64,000 nucleotides of DNA from Jeotgalibacillus sp. S-D1 (GCF_004358665.1 NZ_SMZR01000001.1:992001-1056000); one strand, 5' to 3'. Positions 41,924-50,669 are shown, counted from the stretch's first letter. A program made the numbers and translations. The notes: generated by a model not told the origin, from the letters alone.

Positions 41924-43543
41924 CTATAAAAATACAACCTTATGCGAATGATCAAATTCATACTCAATATTGCTTATAGAATGCACAAATTCATATCCAT
42001 ATCGGTTTATAAAATAAAAGATATTCCATATTCTTTCCTGCGGGCCGTTTTCAGGACGAAGGCTTGAAGAAATACGATCATACTTTTTTAAGGTTACTTC
42101 ATGTTTAAAGGAGATATAATGATCTGACTTCTTTTTTAAAAAAGCGAGTTGCTTCTGATGAATGGATAAATTTTTAGTAACAATAGGTAAGAGACCTGCG
42201 TGCAATTCACCAGCTTTTGATTGAATTTTTTCATATTGCTCATCAAGAAGCTTTTCCGTTTCGTCTATAAATTGATCCATTTTTTCGTCTTTTACACTAT
42301 TCCAGAATTTCGCTCTTTCCATGTCGGTTCCCTGCATCAAAACTTCCTTTAAATCCATTTCCAGTTCGTCAATTTTTTGTTTAACGTCCCGTTCAACAAG
42401 GGTGATCGAGAGCCTTGGAACAATCGGAGGCATATTGATTTCCATTTTTTCAAATGCTGTTTTAAGCTCAGCCCAATACGCTATTTCTCCAGGTCCTGCA
42501 ATAAATGCCAGACTTGGAAATAACCACTCCTGCATCAATGGTCTTGTCACTACATTATTGCTGAACCTTTCAGGCTCATTATCCATCAGCTCTATCAGCT
42601 CATCATAAGTGAATGTTATATGCCCCTGTTTATCACTGAAACCATGTTCAGTCCTATACAGAAGTACACGTTCCTCATTGATTGTAATAAATAAATTTAC
42701 TGCATTTGAAGCGATTTCGATTAAGGGCTTAAAGTTATGCTCTTTTATTTTGGACTGCTGCTGGAGTACACTCTGGGTCAGCTTCTCACTTTGATAAAGA
42801 AGGCTTTTAAAAAATGGTGCCTCAAGTTTACGAAGAGATGGATCTGCCGCATCAATGACAAGGAGTCCATCATCTTTAAACATATCCATAATAATATAAG
42901 CAAAAAGCTTGGATAGTGATGTGGCCTGTTCGATTGCAGCGTCCAATTTTGAAAGCAATTCCTTCGTGTGGACAGTTTCTCCAAAATCACGCAAAACTGA
43001 CCTTACCCACCTTTTCATTGTATCGGAATCATATTCAATTGAGGAAGCCATTCTTTTATCTGCAATGCGTTCAGGATATCCTTTTTTGTTCATTTGACCA
43101 TCAGATTCGATAAATAAATGATTAATTTCCAGGAAATCATGATCTTCCCCAGCAATCCAAAAAACAGGGAGTACTGGGGTATTTAATTTCTTTTCCTGTA
43201 CTTTTGCCAGCTGAACGATCGAGATCACTTTATGTATGGAATAAAGAGGACCTGTCAGCAATCCGGCCTGCTGCCCGCCGATAACTACCAGACCATCCCT
43301 TCTTAGCTTATCTAATGAATGCTGCACTGCTACTCCAGCAGGTAAATCCTTCATATAATTTTCTATGCAATCAGCAAGATCCTTCCGATTAAACGAACGG
43401 TCCTGCAGTTCTTTTTTTCTAGCGTTAAAAGCTTCCTGGCCATCATACCCATTATGAAAAAACGAAAGAACTTTTTCATCCTGATTTAAGTAACCAGAGG
43501 TAAAAGGCTGAATCGCAGGAAGCTTCACATTTTCCAGTAACAT
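41924..43543 (-). CDS. bshC: Bacillithiol biosynthesis cysteine-adding enzyme BshC
   Basis: Adds cysteine to GlcN-malate in the last step of bacillithiol synthesis. 539 aa, full length, with the Rossmann-like core (VIGGQQAGLLTGPLYSIHKVISIV, PVFWIAGEDHDFLEI) and a long coiled-coil C-terminal region (about residues 370-470) characteristic of the family. yllB in B. subtilis, where it also lies beside mraZ. It implies that the cell uses bacillithiol as its main low-molecular-weight thiol. Confidence 0.95.
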   Translation of the reverse strand: MLLENVKLPAIQPFTSGYLNQDEKVLSFFHNGYDGQEAFNARKKELQDRSFNRKDLADCIENYMKDLPAGVAVQHSLDKLRRDGLVVIGGQQAGLLTGPLYSIHKVISIVQLAKVQEKKLNTPVLPVFWIAGEDHDFLEINHLFIESDGQMNKKGYPERIADKRMASSIEYDSDTMKRWVRSVLRDFGETVHTKELLSKLDAAIEQATSLSKLFAYIIMDMFKDDGLLVIDAADPSLRKLEAPFFKSLLYQSEKLTQSVLQQQSKIKEHNFKPLIEIASNAVNLFITINEERVLLYRTEHGFSDKQGHITFTYDELIELMDNEPERFSNNVVTRPLMQEWLFPSLAFIAGPGEIAYWAELKTAFEKMEINMPPIVPRLSITLVERDVKQKIDELEMDLKEVLMQGTDMERAKFWNSVKDEKMDQFIDETEKLLDEQYEKIQSKAGELHAGLLPIVTKNLSIHQKQLAFLKKKSDHYISFKHEVTLKKYDRISSSLRPENGPQERIWNIFYFINRYGYEFVHSISNIEYEFDHSHKVVFL

Positions 43544-43623
43544 AGATCAAAAACCCCTTTATCCGACATTTGTCCATAAAGAGTATAGCACCTGACAGTA
43601 AAAATAAGAAAGAAGTTGCTTGC

Positions 43624-44016
43624 TCAGATGACTACGGCATAAATTACAGCTTGAATCAGTCCATATAAAACGATGACTCCGTGTATGAAGATAAAAATTA
43701 CAAAATTCAAACGCCAATATCCTTTAAAAATCTTATGCCAATAAAAATCAGGATCATTTTTCCATAAAAAAAACGACAGAAAAATACCGACTAATGCCAT
43801 TACAATAAGAATTGCCCATAGCAGTGAAATTTCCCATATTGTTAAAATAAGAAAATAAACCGATCCGATTGCAAATGGAGTAGTCCCATAGACAGCAACA
43901 TTGACTGCATTTTTATGATGCTTAGTAATTAACTTCGTGCAGGTGAACAGGATGACATAAACACCGGTCGGCAGGATCATGAAAATACCCAGCAGAAATG
44001 CAATGAATTCGCTCAA
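43624..44016 (-). CDS. yllA: DUF3397 membrane protein (YllA-like)
   Basis: 130-aa protein with four hydrophobic segments and a charged loop WKNDPDFYWHKIFKGYWR between the third and fourth, the hallmark of DUF3397. Function unknown. The TTG start overlaps the panE stop codon by four bases, so the two are translationally coupled. In B. subtilis yllA occupies the same place between panE and bshC. Confidence 0.82.
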   Translation of the reverse strand: MSEFIAFLLGIFMILPTGVYVILFTCTKLITKHHKNAVNVAVYGTTPFAIGSVYFLILTIWEISLLWAILIVMALVGIFLSFFLWKNDPDFYWHKIFKGYWRLNFVIFIFIHGVIVLYGLIQAVIYAVVI

Positions 44017-44915
44017 CCTCTAATCCCCTTTCCATATTCAATTGCACATATACCATCATAAACAAACTGTAATAAAGGTACGGTAATCTGTTTCTCTTTT
44101 GCAGTCTTTAAAGCAAAACCGATTATGGCATCCACTTCTGTTTTGCGATTGGATTGAAGATCGGCACTCATGGATGAGGTGTTCTTTGAAGTCTCATCAC
44201 ATAAACTTTCAACATCTTTAAGCGTCAGCATGTGTTTCATTTGTGGAAATAACAGCATTGTTTCAGAATAAAGGTGCTGCAAATTTTTATTTAAAAAAGG
44301 GTTGGTCAATAATTCACCATTTTTGACTTCGAATAGCGAAGTCAGAGAATTAATTAAAATGTTTTTAATCAGCTTTTCGAGAAGAAGAGATTGATAATCT
44401 GTCCAAAAACTGACTGGAAATGAGGGGTCGGAAGACTGTAAAAAGTTAATGCAGTCCATGTTTCCTCGGAATGCTGCAATTTTCCAGGCTCCAATTCCAT
44501 TATGGCGAACCTCGGTTGGGGATTCCTTTTTTACACCATGTTCAATTGTACTGACAAATAATTGAGTATTAGCAAGACCGGACATGAATTCAATGTGCCC
44601 CATGCCATTTTGGGCAAAAATAAGTGGTATATCCCCTGGAATGCTTGCCAGCATTTTTTTTAACGACTCTAAATGATATTGCTTTACTGTAACAATCACG
44701 CAATCTGCTTTAAATTCATGGGGTAAACAAACACCGGAGACAACAGTACTTGAAGTGATCTCAACCTGATCAGAATGAACGTGGATTCCTTTTAAATTAA
44801 TTTCACCGCTTTGATGCTTTTCACGTGCTACCAAAAATATCTCGTGACCAGCAGATACCAGCTTAGCGGAAAATAATAGCCCAATAGCACCGGCACCAAT
44901 TACTGCAATTTTCAT
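44013..44915 (-). CDS. panE: 2-dehydropantoate 2-reductase
   Basis: NADPH-dependent reduction of ketopantoate to pantoate for coenzyme A. N-terminal Rossmann motif GAGAIGLLFSAKL; the family's conserved Lys is in VTVKQYH; the substrate Asn region reads FAQNGMGHIE, and the C-terminal helical domain begins KNILINSLTSLFEV. 300 aa. B. subtilis panE (ylbQ) lies at the same spot. coaD, for a later step to coenzyme A, is 11 kb away. Confidence 0.92.
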   Translation of the reverse strand: MKIAVIGAGAIGLLFSAKLVSAGHEIFLVAREKHQSGEINLKGIHVHSDQVEITSSTVVSGVCLPHEFKADCVIVTVKQYHLESLKKMLASIPGDIPLIFAQNGMGHIEFMSGLANTQLFVSTIEHGVKKESPTEVRHNGIGAWKIAAFRGNMDCINFLQSSDPSFPVSFWTDYQSLLLEKLIKNILINSLTSLFEVKNGELLTNPFLNKNLQHLYSETMLLFPQMKHMLTLKDVESLCDETSKNTSSMSADLQSNRKTEVDAIIGFALKTAKEKQITVPLLQFVYDGICAIEYGKGIRG

Positions 44916-44984
44916 TTAATCACCTTCTTAAGATTAGTCTAGCAAATCTCTCGATCATAAAATAGAAAAATAATTCCAGGTTTT

Positions 44985-45033
44985 AAAAAAACTTTACACC
45001 GTAGCCGCCTTATAAAAGGCTGGTGTAAAGTTT
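44985..45033 (-). terminator. Terminator of the acyl-CoA carboxylase operon
   Basis: Arms AAACTTTACACC and its complement, with an inner AGCC/GGCT pair, close a hairpin that ends in seven T on the minus strand just beyond the carboxyltransferase stop codon. Confidence 0.9.
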
Positions 45034-45046
45034 CTGTCCCCGTTAG

Positions 45047-46588
45047 TTAGACAGGATAAACCGAATGTTTTTTAGGAGCATGAACAATTTCTTTAGATGC
45101 ATAGTAGTCAAAACGGTTAATCAGTTCACCCCTCAGATCATTCGGATCTATAATGTCATCAATAATCAGCTCAGAAGCAAGACGGTAAATATCAATTTCT
45201 TCTTTATACTCCTGATGCTTCTGCTGAACAAATGCCATTCTTTCCTTAGGATCCTCAATTGCCTGTATTTTGTTTGAATAAACCGCATTAACCGCTGCTT
45301 CCGGCCCCATGACAGCAATTTGAGCTGTTGGCAGAGCAATGCAGCAATCGGGTTCAAAGGCCGGGCCGGACATAGCGTAGAGTCCTGCTCCATATGCTTT
45401 GCGGACGATGACTGATATTTTTGGAACGGTCGCAGAACTCATCGCTGCAATCAGCTTGGCGCCATGACGAATAATACCTGCTCTTTCTACCTTGGTTCCA
45501 ATCATAAAACCGGGAACATCCGCTAAAAATAACAAAGGAATATTAAATGCATCACATAATTGAATAAATTTAGCCGCTTTATCTGCTGAGTCAACAAACA
45601 ATACCCCGCCTTTAACTCTTGGCTGGTTTGCAATGATCCCCACAGGTCTGCCATCCAGACGGGCTAAGCCGGTTATAAGTTCTGGTGCGAATAATTTTTT
45701 TATTTCAAAAAAACTTTCTCCATCCACTAAAGTATTGATTGCGTCATACATATCAAAAGGTGCATTTTGATTTTCAGGTATCAAATCTTTCAGCGCCTTG
45801 TCAGAAGACGGCATAATGGGTTCTTTTTTTGGCACAGCTGCATTAAAATTTGTCGGCAGGTAGCCCAAATACTGCTGAGCCTTTTGAATTGCTTCTTCTT
45901 CATTTTGTGCCAGTATATCCCCGCATCCGCTGACAGAACAATGCATTCTTGCCCCGCCCATTTCCTCCAGCGTAACCTTTTCACCAATAACTTTTTCAGC
46001 CATCCGCGGCGAACCCAAATACATGGAAGCATTGCCGTCTACCATGATGACAATGTCACAAAACGCCGGTATGTAGGCTCCTCCAGCCGCAGAAGGTCCA
46101 AATAACAAACAAATTTGCGGAATTGTACCTGACAAGCGAACCTGATTATGAAAAATCTTCCCCGCACCCCGGCGGTTTGGAAACATATCAAGCTGATCGG
46201 TAATTCTGGCTCCAGCTGAATCCACAAGATACAGCAGGGGTATGCGCAGTTTTTCTGCTGTTTCCTGGATGCGGATGATTTTTTCAACCGTTCTTGCTCC
46301 CCATGAACCCGCTTTTACTGTTGAATCATTTGCCATTATGCAAACTGGTCTTCCGTCAATTTTACCGGTACCGGTTACGACACCGTCAGCAGGCAAATCT
46401 CCTGCGCTTTGATTTGCAAATAGTCCATCCTCCTGGAATGTATCTTTATCTATAAGCAATTCAAGCCTTTTTCTAACAAATAATTTCCCTTGTTCTGCAG
46501 ACTTCTCATGGTATTTAGCCTGTCCGCCTTGTTTTACCTTAAAAATAGTTTCCTCCAGCCGATCCTGATTCGTTATACGCTGACTCAT
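45047..46588 (-). CDS. Acyl-CoA carboxylase, carboxyltransferase (beta) subunit
   Basis: 513-aa two-domain carboxyltransferase of the propionyl-CoA/methylcrotonyl-CoA carboxylase type, with both crotonase-like halves in one chain. Oxyanion-hole glycines are seen in FGPSAAGGAYIPAF and in RKAYGAGLYAMSGPAF. It transfers the carboxyl group from biotin to the alpha carbon of an acyl-CoA; the acyl chain (acetyl, propionyl or branched) cannot be set by eye. B. subtilis YngE is the closest namesake. It forms a complex with the two proteins encoded just upstream. Confidence 0.9.
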   Translation of the reverse strand: MSQRITNQDRLEETIFKVKQGGQAKYHEKSAEQGKLFVRKRLELLIDKDTFQEDGLFANQSAGDLPADGVVTGTGKIDGRPVCIMANDSTVKAGSWGARTVEKIIRIQETAEKLRIPLLYLVDSAGARITDQLDMFPNRRGAGKIFHNQVRLSGTIPQICLLFGPSAAGGAYIPAFCDIVIMVDGNASMYLGSPRMAEKVIGEKVTLEEMGGARMHCSVSGCGDILAQNEEEAIQKAQQYLGYLPTNFNAAVPKKEPIMPSSDKALKDLIPENQNAPFDMYDAINTLVDGESFFEIKKLFAPELITGLARLDGRPVGIIANQPRVKGGVLFVDSADKAAKFIQLCDAFNIPLLFLADVPGFMIGTKVERAGIIRHGAKLIAAMSSATVPKISVIVRKAYGAGLYAMSGPAFEPDCCIALPTAQIAVMGPEAAVNAVYSNKIQAIEDPKERMAFVQQKHQEYKEEIDIYRLASELIIDDIIDPNDLRGELINRFDYYASKEIVHAPKKHSVYPV

Positions 46589-46689
46589 CTTTATTCCTCC
46601 TTCTGCTTATAATGATCGCTCCGTTAAACACGACTGTTATTATTTGTACATCACCGATTGACAAACAACAGACCCATTTAACAAATTCT

Positions 46690-46902
46690 TTATGATAAAA
46701 CGACTAAAATATCGCCTTCATTTACAAAATCCCCAACCGCTACTTTTATTTCACCAACTGTGCCGTCTGTTTGTGCATCAACAGGTATCTCCATTTTCAT
46801 TGATTCCAGCACCAGTACAGTTTGTCCTGCAGCTACATTATCACCTGCTCCTACTAAGACCTGAAATACAGTACCTGCCATTGATGATTGAATTTCCTTC
46901 AT
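46690..46902 (-). CDS. Biotin/lipoyl attachment carrier protein
   Basis: A 70-residue free-standing biotinyl domain. The biotin-accepting Lys36 is in the ESMKME motif, with the flanking valine-rich strands and glycine turns of the hammerhead fold. It carries carboxybiotin between the carboxylase encoded two bases upstream and the carboxyltransferase downstream. Similar to B. subtilis YngHB. A 100-base gap without visible features precedes the carboxyltransferase gene. Confidence 0.93.
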   Translation of the reverse strand: MKEIQSSMAGTVFQVLVGAGDNVAAGQTVLVLESMKMEIPVDAQTDGTVGEIKVAVGDFVNEGDILVVLS

Positions 46903-46904
46903 AA

Positions 46905-48251
46905 TTAAATCTCTCCTTTTACAATTTGTAATAATGACTGAGTATGGTAATTTCCCTGATTAAAGGTACTAGATTGAAGAAGCGTTAAAAACAAAGGTAT
47001 ATTTGTTTTTAGTCCTTCAATTTTCATCTGCTGAAAAGCCCTTCTGGATTTTTCCAGACATTCATCCCTTGTTTCAGCATGAATAATTACTTTTGAAATC
47101 ATAGGATCATAATAAGGGGTTACTTTGTTGCCTTCTGCATACCCATGATCAACTCTGATGCCGAGACCGGTCGGATAAGTAATGGCTGTCAAATCACCCG
47201 GAGACGGGAAAAAGGTAACCGGATCCTCTGCATAGATGCGATACTCGACCGCATGACCGAGTTCTTTAATCTGCTTTTGTTCGGTTACAGGCAAGGGCTT
47301 ATTTTGAACTGTAAGCAGCTGCCATTCAACCAGATCGGTCCCAGTAATCATTTCCGTGACAGGATGTTCGACCTGCAGCCGTGTATTCATTTCAAGAAAA
47401 TACGCCTTTTCATTTTCGTCTACAATCATTTCAATTGTTCCTGCATTTTTGTAACCAACAGCTTTTGCAGCACGAATCGCGATATCAAATATATTCTGGC
47501 GTGCTTCTTCAGATAAGCCTGGTGAAGGGGATTCTTCCACCACTTTTTGATTTCTTCTCTGCATGGAACAATTGCGTTCAAACAAATGAAAAATATTGCC
47601 CAGATGATCTCCAAAAATCTGAACCTCAATATGTTTGGCGTTCGCTATGTATTTTTCGATGAAAAGAGTGCCTGATCCAAAGTAAGCCTGGGATCTTTTT
47701 TTGGTAGACTCGAAGTGCTGATTGAGCGCTTGCTCATTGTCGCAGCGAATCATTCCTACTCCGCCGCCTCCGCTGCTTGCTTTTAACATAACTGGATATC
47801 CAGCATCTTCAGCAAAAGCACGGGCTGCCTCCAGGTCAGCAGATTCGCTTTCCTGACCAGGAACAACCGGAACGCCTGCCTCTATCATTGTTTTTCTGGC
47901 TTCAATTTTGTCTCCCATCCGTTGGATAATAGAAGAATCAGGCCCGACAAAATGAATACCTGCCTCTTCTACACTTTTGGCAAATGCAGCATTTTCAGAT
48001 AAAAGACCGTATCCAGGGTGGATTGCGTCTACATTTTCCTTTTTTGCAATTTCGATTATCGTTTCCATTTTTAAATAGGATTGCGCCACTGGTGCCGGTC
48101 CAATTAAATAAGACTGATCCGCTTCCTTGACAAATGGAAGCTCTTCATCCGCTTCTGAATAAATAGCAACTGTTTCAATATTCATTTTTTTACAGGTTTG
48201 GATAATTCGGAGTGCAATTTCTCCCCGATTTGCTATTAAAAGTTTTTTCAC
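46905..48251 (-). CDS. Biotin carboxylase subunit of acyl-CoA carboxylase
   Basis: Carboxylates the biotin carrier using ATP and bicarbonate. 448 aa: N-terminal preATP-grasp domain (LLIANRGEIALRIIQTC), ATP-grasp glycine loop KASSGGGGVGM, the active-site EMNTRLQVEHPVTE, and the C-terminal barrel. It is probably a second, specialised copy besides housekeeping AccC, as in B. subtilis yngH, because it sits in an operon with its own carrier and carboxyltransferase. GTG start with AAAGGGG upstream; a cre site covers the promoter. Confidence 0.92.
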   Translation of the reverse strand: MKKLLIANRGEIALRIIQTCKKMNIETVAIYSEADEELPFVKEADQSYLIGPAPVAQSYLKMETIIEIAKKENVDAIHPGYGLLSENAAFAKSVEEAGIHFVGPDSSIIQRMGDKIEARKTMIEAGVPVVPGQESESADLEAARAFAEDAGYPVMLKASSGGGGVGMIRCDNEQALNQHFESTKKRSQAYFGSGTLFIEKYIANAKHIEVQIFGDHLGNIFHLFERNCSMQRRNQKVVEESPSPGLSEEARQNIFDIAIRAAKAVGYKNAGTIEMIVDENEKAYFLEMNTRLQVEHPVTEMITGTDLVEWQLLTVQNKPLPVTEQKQIKELGHAVEYRIYAEDPVTFFPSPGDLTAITYPTGLGIRVDHGYAEGNKVTPYYDPMISKVIIHAETRDECLEKSRRAFQQMKIEGLKTNIPLFLTLLQSSTFNQGNYHTQSLLQIVKGEI

Positions 48252-48315
48252 CAGACTACCCCTTTCAATTTAACTATTATGCTTTGAATCAAGTAAATCA
48301 TTATCCCCTTTCTCT

Positions 48316-48344
48316 ATTGTAAACGCTTTCTATTGAAATGTGCA
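48316..48344 (-). promoter_or_regulatory. Promoter of the carboxylase operon overlapped by a cre site
   Basis: Minus strand TGCACA, 17 bases, TACAAT (48321-48316). The 14-mer TGTAAACGCTTTCT at 48318-48331 (plus strand) matches the CcpA cre consensus TGWAAnCGnTnWCA at all but the last position and covers the -10 element. This predicts glucose repression by CcpA. Confidence 0.8.
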
Positions 48345-48412
48345 GAATTTTTTGTCTGGTTGTTATATAATAATAATAAATACTGTCTATTATTGCCCAG
48401 GAGGGTGAAAAA

Positions 48413-48434
48413 GGTACATTACCGGTACATTACC
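48413..48434. repeat. Perfect tandem 11-base repeat upstream of ylbP
   Basis: GGTACATTACC occurs twice with no gap, 43 bases ahead of the ylbP start, just after an unattached Shine-Dalgarno-like AGGAGG. No gene follows that site at normal spacing. The role is unknown; it could be an operator half-site pair or a chance duplication. Confidence 0.6.
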
Positions 48435-48476
48435 TTTCAGGCATATGCAGTGAATAGCTATAAGGGGTGTTAGGGA

Positions 48477-48950
48477 ATGGCATTTAAAGTAGAAAATCTT
48501 CGCATCAACTATAAGACACTTGAGGATTTTAATAAGTTCAGAGAAATTGGCTTACAAGAGTTATCGATGAAAGAAGAGTTGGAAACAAATATGGTTGAAA
48601 ATGAGAGCGAGTCTCCATTTTACGGGATTTACCTCGGAAATAAACTGATTGCCCGTATGAATCTATACCGACGCGATGCTCGTTTTGATCTTTACTTTGA
48701 ACCTGCTCAGGATTATTTGGAACTGTGGAAACTGGAAGTTCTTCCTGACTATCAAAAAAAGGGATACGGAGCCCAAATGGTCGAATTTGCTAAAAGCTTT
48801 GGACTGCCAATTAAAACGAACCCTAGAGTTCAATCTCATGATTTTTGGGAAAAAATGGGATTCGAGAAAGTAACCTATAATATGAATCGTGACCTTGGCC
48901 AAAATCCATTGGTTTGGTATCCACCCGGAGTTACAGAACAACAACAATAG
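48477..48950 (+). CDS. ylbP: GNAT family N-acetyltransferase YlbP
   Basis: 157-aa acetyltransferase of unknown substrate. The acetyl-CoA-binding signature is in LEVLPDYQKKGYGAQMVEFAKSF (about residues 83-105), followed by the PRVQSHDFWEKMGF segment common to the fold. The gene diverges from the carboxylase operon and converges on gerR, as B. subtilis ylbP does on ylbO. The ATG has AAGGGG about ten bases upstream. Confidence 0.9.
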   Translation: MAFKVENLRINYKTLEDFNKFREIGLQELSMKEELETNMVENESESPFYGIYLGNKLIARMNLYRRDARFDLYFEPAQDYLELWKLEVLPDYQKKGYGAQMVEFAKSFGLPIKTNPRVQSHDFWEKMGFEKVTYNMNRDLGQNPLVWYPPGVTEQQQ

Positions 48951-48951
48951 C

Positions 48952-48988
48952 AAAAAAAAGAGGATGGCAGATGCCTTCCTCTTTTTCT
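48952..48988. terminator. Bidirectional terminator between ylbP and gerR
   Basis: AAAAAAGAGGATGGCA and its near-complement form a stem of about 14 bp with T runs on both strands, placed between two convergent genes. Confidence 0.92.
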
Positions 48989-48998
48989 ATCTTCGGAT

Positions 48999-49622
48999 TT
49001 ATAAATCCACAGCCTCTCCCTGCTCAGCTCTGGATGTGCTCCGGTTTAATCGAAACAAGTTGCCGTTTGGCTCCATTTTAAAAACCGGGGCTTCAGTGTA
49101 AGACTCTTCTTTCCCTTCAGCTACACCTAATTTGCGCGCTTTCTCAATCAGATAGAGTAAAGCCCTGTAATCTTCCTCAAGTCCCTGAACTTTCATTTCT
49201 AATTTTTCTTTTTCTTTATTCACTTGCTCAAGTGACTTTTGAGCAGTATGGTACTTTTCCTCCCAATCAGCTGTTTGATCGTGAGAGGCAATACGTTCCA
49301 TCCATTTTGCCAGCTGTCTGGTCATCTCTTCAGCAGACCACTCCAAAGGAGAATTGGGAAGTGGTTTTATTTGATTTTGATTCGATGAAGTCTTTCTACT
49401 AGCATATCGTTCTTTTTTTGCCTGATCGATTTGCTTTTGACATTCTTTACGTATACAAGAGTTCCATCTAAACCCGCATGCTGCAGGTGTTCGGTTTACC
49501 TTTTGGGCAATTTCCTCAAAAGCCCGCAGCTGAGTACTTCCATTGCGAATATGTGAAAGCACAGCATCTTCCAGCCATTGATCTTCTTCTCTTGTCCAGC
49601 CGTCCTGTCTAACCTTCATCAT
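48999..49622 (-). CDS. gerR: RsfA-family sporulation transcription factor (GerR/YlbO by synteny)
   Basis: 207 aa with an N-terminal Myb/SANT-like DNA-binding domain (DGWTREEDQWLEDAVLSHIRN, NRTPAACGFRWNSCIRK) and a long coiled-coil (about residues 120-165). Two B. subtilis members exist: RsfA in the forespore and YlbO (GerR) in the mother cell. The position beside ylbP and rpmF points to the latter. Both adjust late sporulation genes. ATG start behind GGGGG. Confidence 0.85.
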   Translation of the reverse strand: MMKVRQDGWTREEDQWLEDAVLSHIRNGSTQLRAFEEIAQKVNRTPAACGFRWNSCIRKECQKQIDQAKKERYASRKTSSNQNQIKPLPNSPLEWSAEEMTRQLAKWMERIASHDQTADWEEKYHTAQKSLEQVNKEKEKLEMKVQGLEEDYRALLYLIEKARKLGVAEGKEESYTEAPVFKMEPNGNLFRLNRSTSRAEQGEAVDL

Positions 49623-49687
49623 CTCTATGACCCCCTAGTAATATTGAATCTACTTTTAGTCTATGCAAATACAATAGGAAATAGACA

Positions 49688-49722
49688 CAAAAAAACACGA
49701 AAATTTAAGATTTCGTGTTTTT
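49688..49722 (-). terminator. Terminator overlapping the end of the crotonase-family gene
   Basis: AAAAACACGAAA and its complement flank the stop codon of the gene and end in seven T on the minus strand; the last five codons are part of the stem. Confidence 0.88.
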
Positions 49723-50478
49723 AAGAGAGGAAGAGTTTAAGAATTGTTCCACAGCGTCATGGTGTTCCTGCTTTTCCCATAACCTGGAGCATTCCATAAT
49801 TTCTGAAGATATTTGATCCTGCAAGTCTTCTCTTTTCCATTTTTTGATCAGCATTTGTTTATAAGCAACTAATACATGTACATTTTTTAATAAGATAGGA
49901 TTTAATAATTCTAAAACATGGTTAAAAGACTGATCTTCCACCAAGTAGTCAATAAAACCATTTTCATGCAAGTCTTTCGCCTGATAAACGCCAGCTGTAG
50001 TAAGCATGTGAAGAGCCTGGCTTGGAACTAATCTTTCATAAAGCAGGGTTCCGCCTCCCCACCCTGTTGTAATAGCAAGATTCGCCTGAATAAATCCCAT
50101 TTTTGCACACGAATGTGCAATTCTGAAATCACATGCAGCCGCTAGTTCACATCCTCCGCCTATTGCTGTTCCGTTAATTAATGCGATCGTGACCTTTGGG
50201 AGAGTAGCCAATTCGTATATAATTGCTCCCATCTTTGATAGCATAAAATGTGCTTCCTGCTGCGTTCTGAGAGAATGAAACGCTTCAATATCCCCTCCGG
50301 AACAAAATGCAGAACCGGTTCCTGTAAGAACCAATGCTTTTATTTGATCCTGTTCCTTCGTCATATCAATTGCTTTTTTTAAACCGTCCATAACGTCATA
50401 ATTAATTGCATTTCTTTTTTCTGGGCGATTAATTTTAAATAGCAGTACATGCTCCATTGTCTCAATCTGATAGCACAA
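49705..50478 (-). CDS. Enoyl-CoA hydratase/isomerase family protein (possible acyl-CoA decarboxylase)
   Basis: 257-aa crotonase-fold protein with the oxyanion-hole segments FCSGGDIEAF (59-68) and INGTAIGGGCELA (101-113). The first catalytic Glu of hydratases is present (Glu111), but the second, in the PE of FGxPE, is replaced (QANLAITTGWGGG; Ala132-Asn133). The WGGG motif (140-143) resembles methyl/ethylmalonyl-CoA decarboxylases such as ECHDC1. The TTG start at 50478 is chosen because GGGGGA lies six bases before it and a promoter lies just upstream. It interrupts the B. subtilis order gerR-rpmF. Confidence 0.8.
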   Translation of the reverse strand: MCYQIETMEHVLLFKINRPEKRNAINYDVMDGLKKAIDMTKEQDQIKALVLTGTGSAFCSGGDIEAFHSLRTQQEAHFMLSKMGAIIYELATLPKVTIALINGTAIGGGCELAAACDFRIAHSCAKMGFIQANLAITTGWGGGTLLYERLVPSQALHMLTTAGVYQAKDLHENGFIDYLVEDQSFNHVLELLNPILLKNVHVLVAYKQMLIKKWKREDLQDQISSEIMECSRLWEKQEHHDAVEQFLNSSSLKNTKS

Positions 50479-50511
50479 AACTTCTCCCCCTATCGCTCCT
50501 TGTTCAGTTTG

Positions 50512-50520
50512 ATTGTACCA
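50512..50520 (-). promoter_or_regulatory. Extended -10 promoter of the crotonase-family gene
   Basis: Minus strand TGGTACAAT (50520-50512) lies 34 bases ahead of the chosen TTG start, with a weak TTAAAT at -35 spacing. It lies inside a longer in-frame extension, which argues against using a start farther upstream. Confidence 0.55.
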
Positions 50521-50601
50521 CTCCTTTTCAGACAATTTAACCCATCAAAAGTTCGAAAAAATTATTTTTATGAGGGCGGGGTGGCTGCCAATTTGCACAT
50601 T

Positions 50602-50645
50602 AAAAAACCTGCTGGAGAGCCATGGCCTCTTCAGCAGGTTTTTTA
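50602..50645. terminator. Terminator after rpmF
   Basis: AAAAAACCTGCTG and its complement flank a 17-base partly paired loop, with T runs on both strands. It begins 25 bases beyond the rpmF stop. Confidence 0.92.
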
Positions 50646-50669
50646 TGCGAACTGTCAGATACAGTTCAA

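Noticed and set aside
49622-49690. A sigma-E promoter ahead of gerR (GCATAGA then CAATATTA)
   Set aside because: Spacing is 13 bases and the -10 half matches poorly, so it could not be distinguished from background.
45047-50478. The carboxylase operon and the crotonase-like gene as a horizontally acquired island
   Set aside because: No integrase, tRNA, flanking repeat or visible change in codon style; gene arrangement fits ordinary rearrangement within Bacillales.
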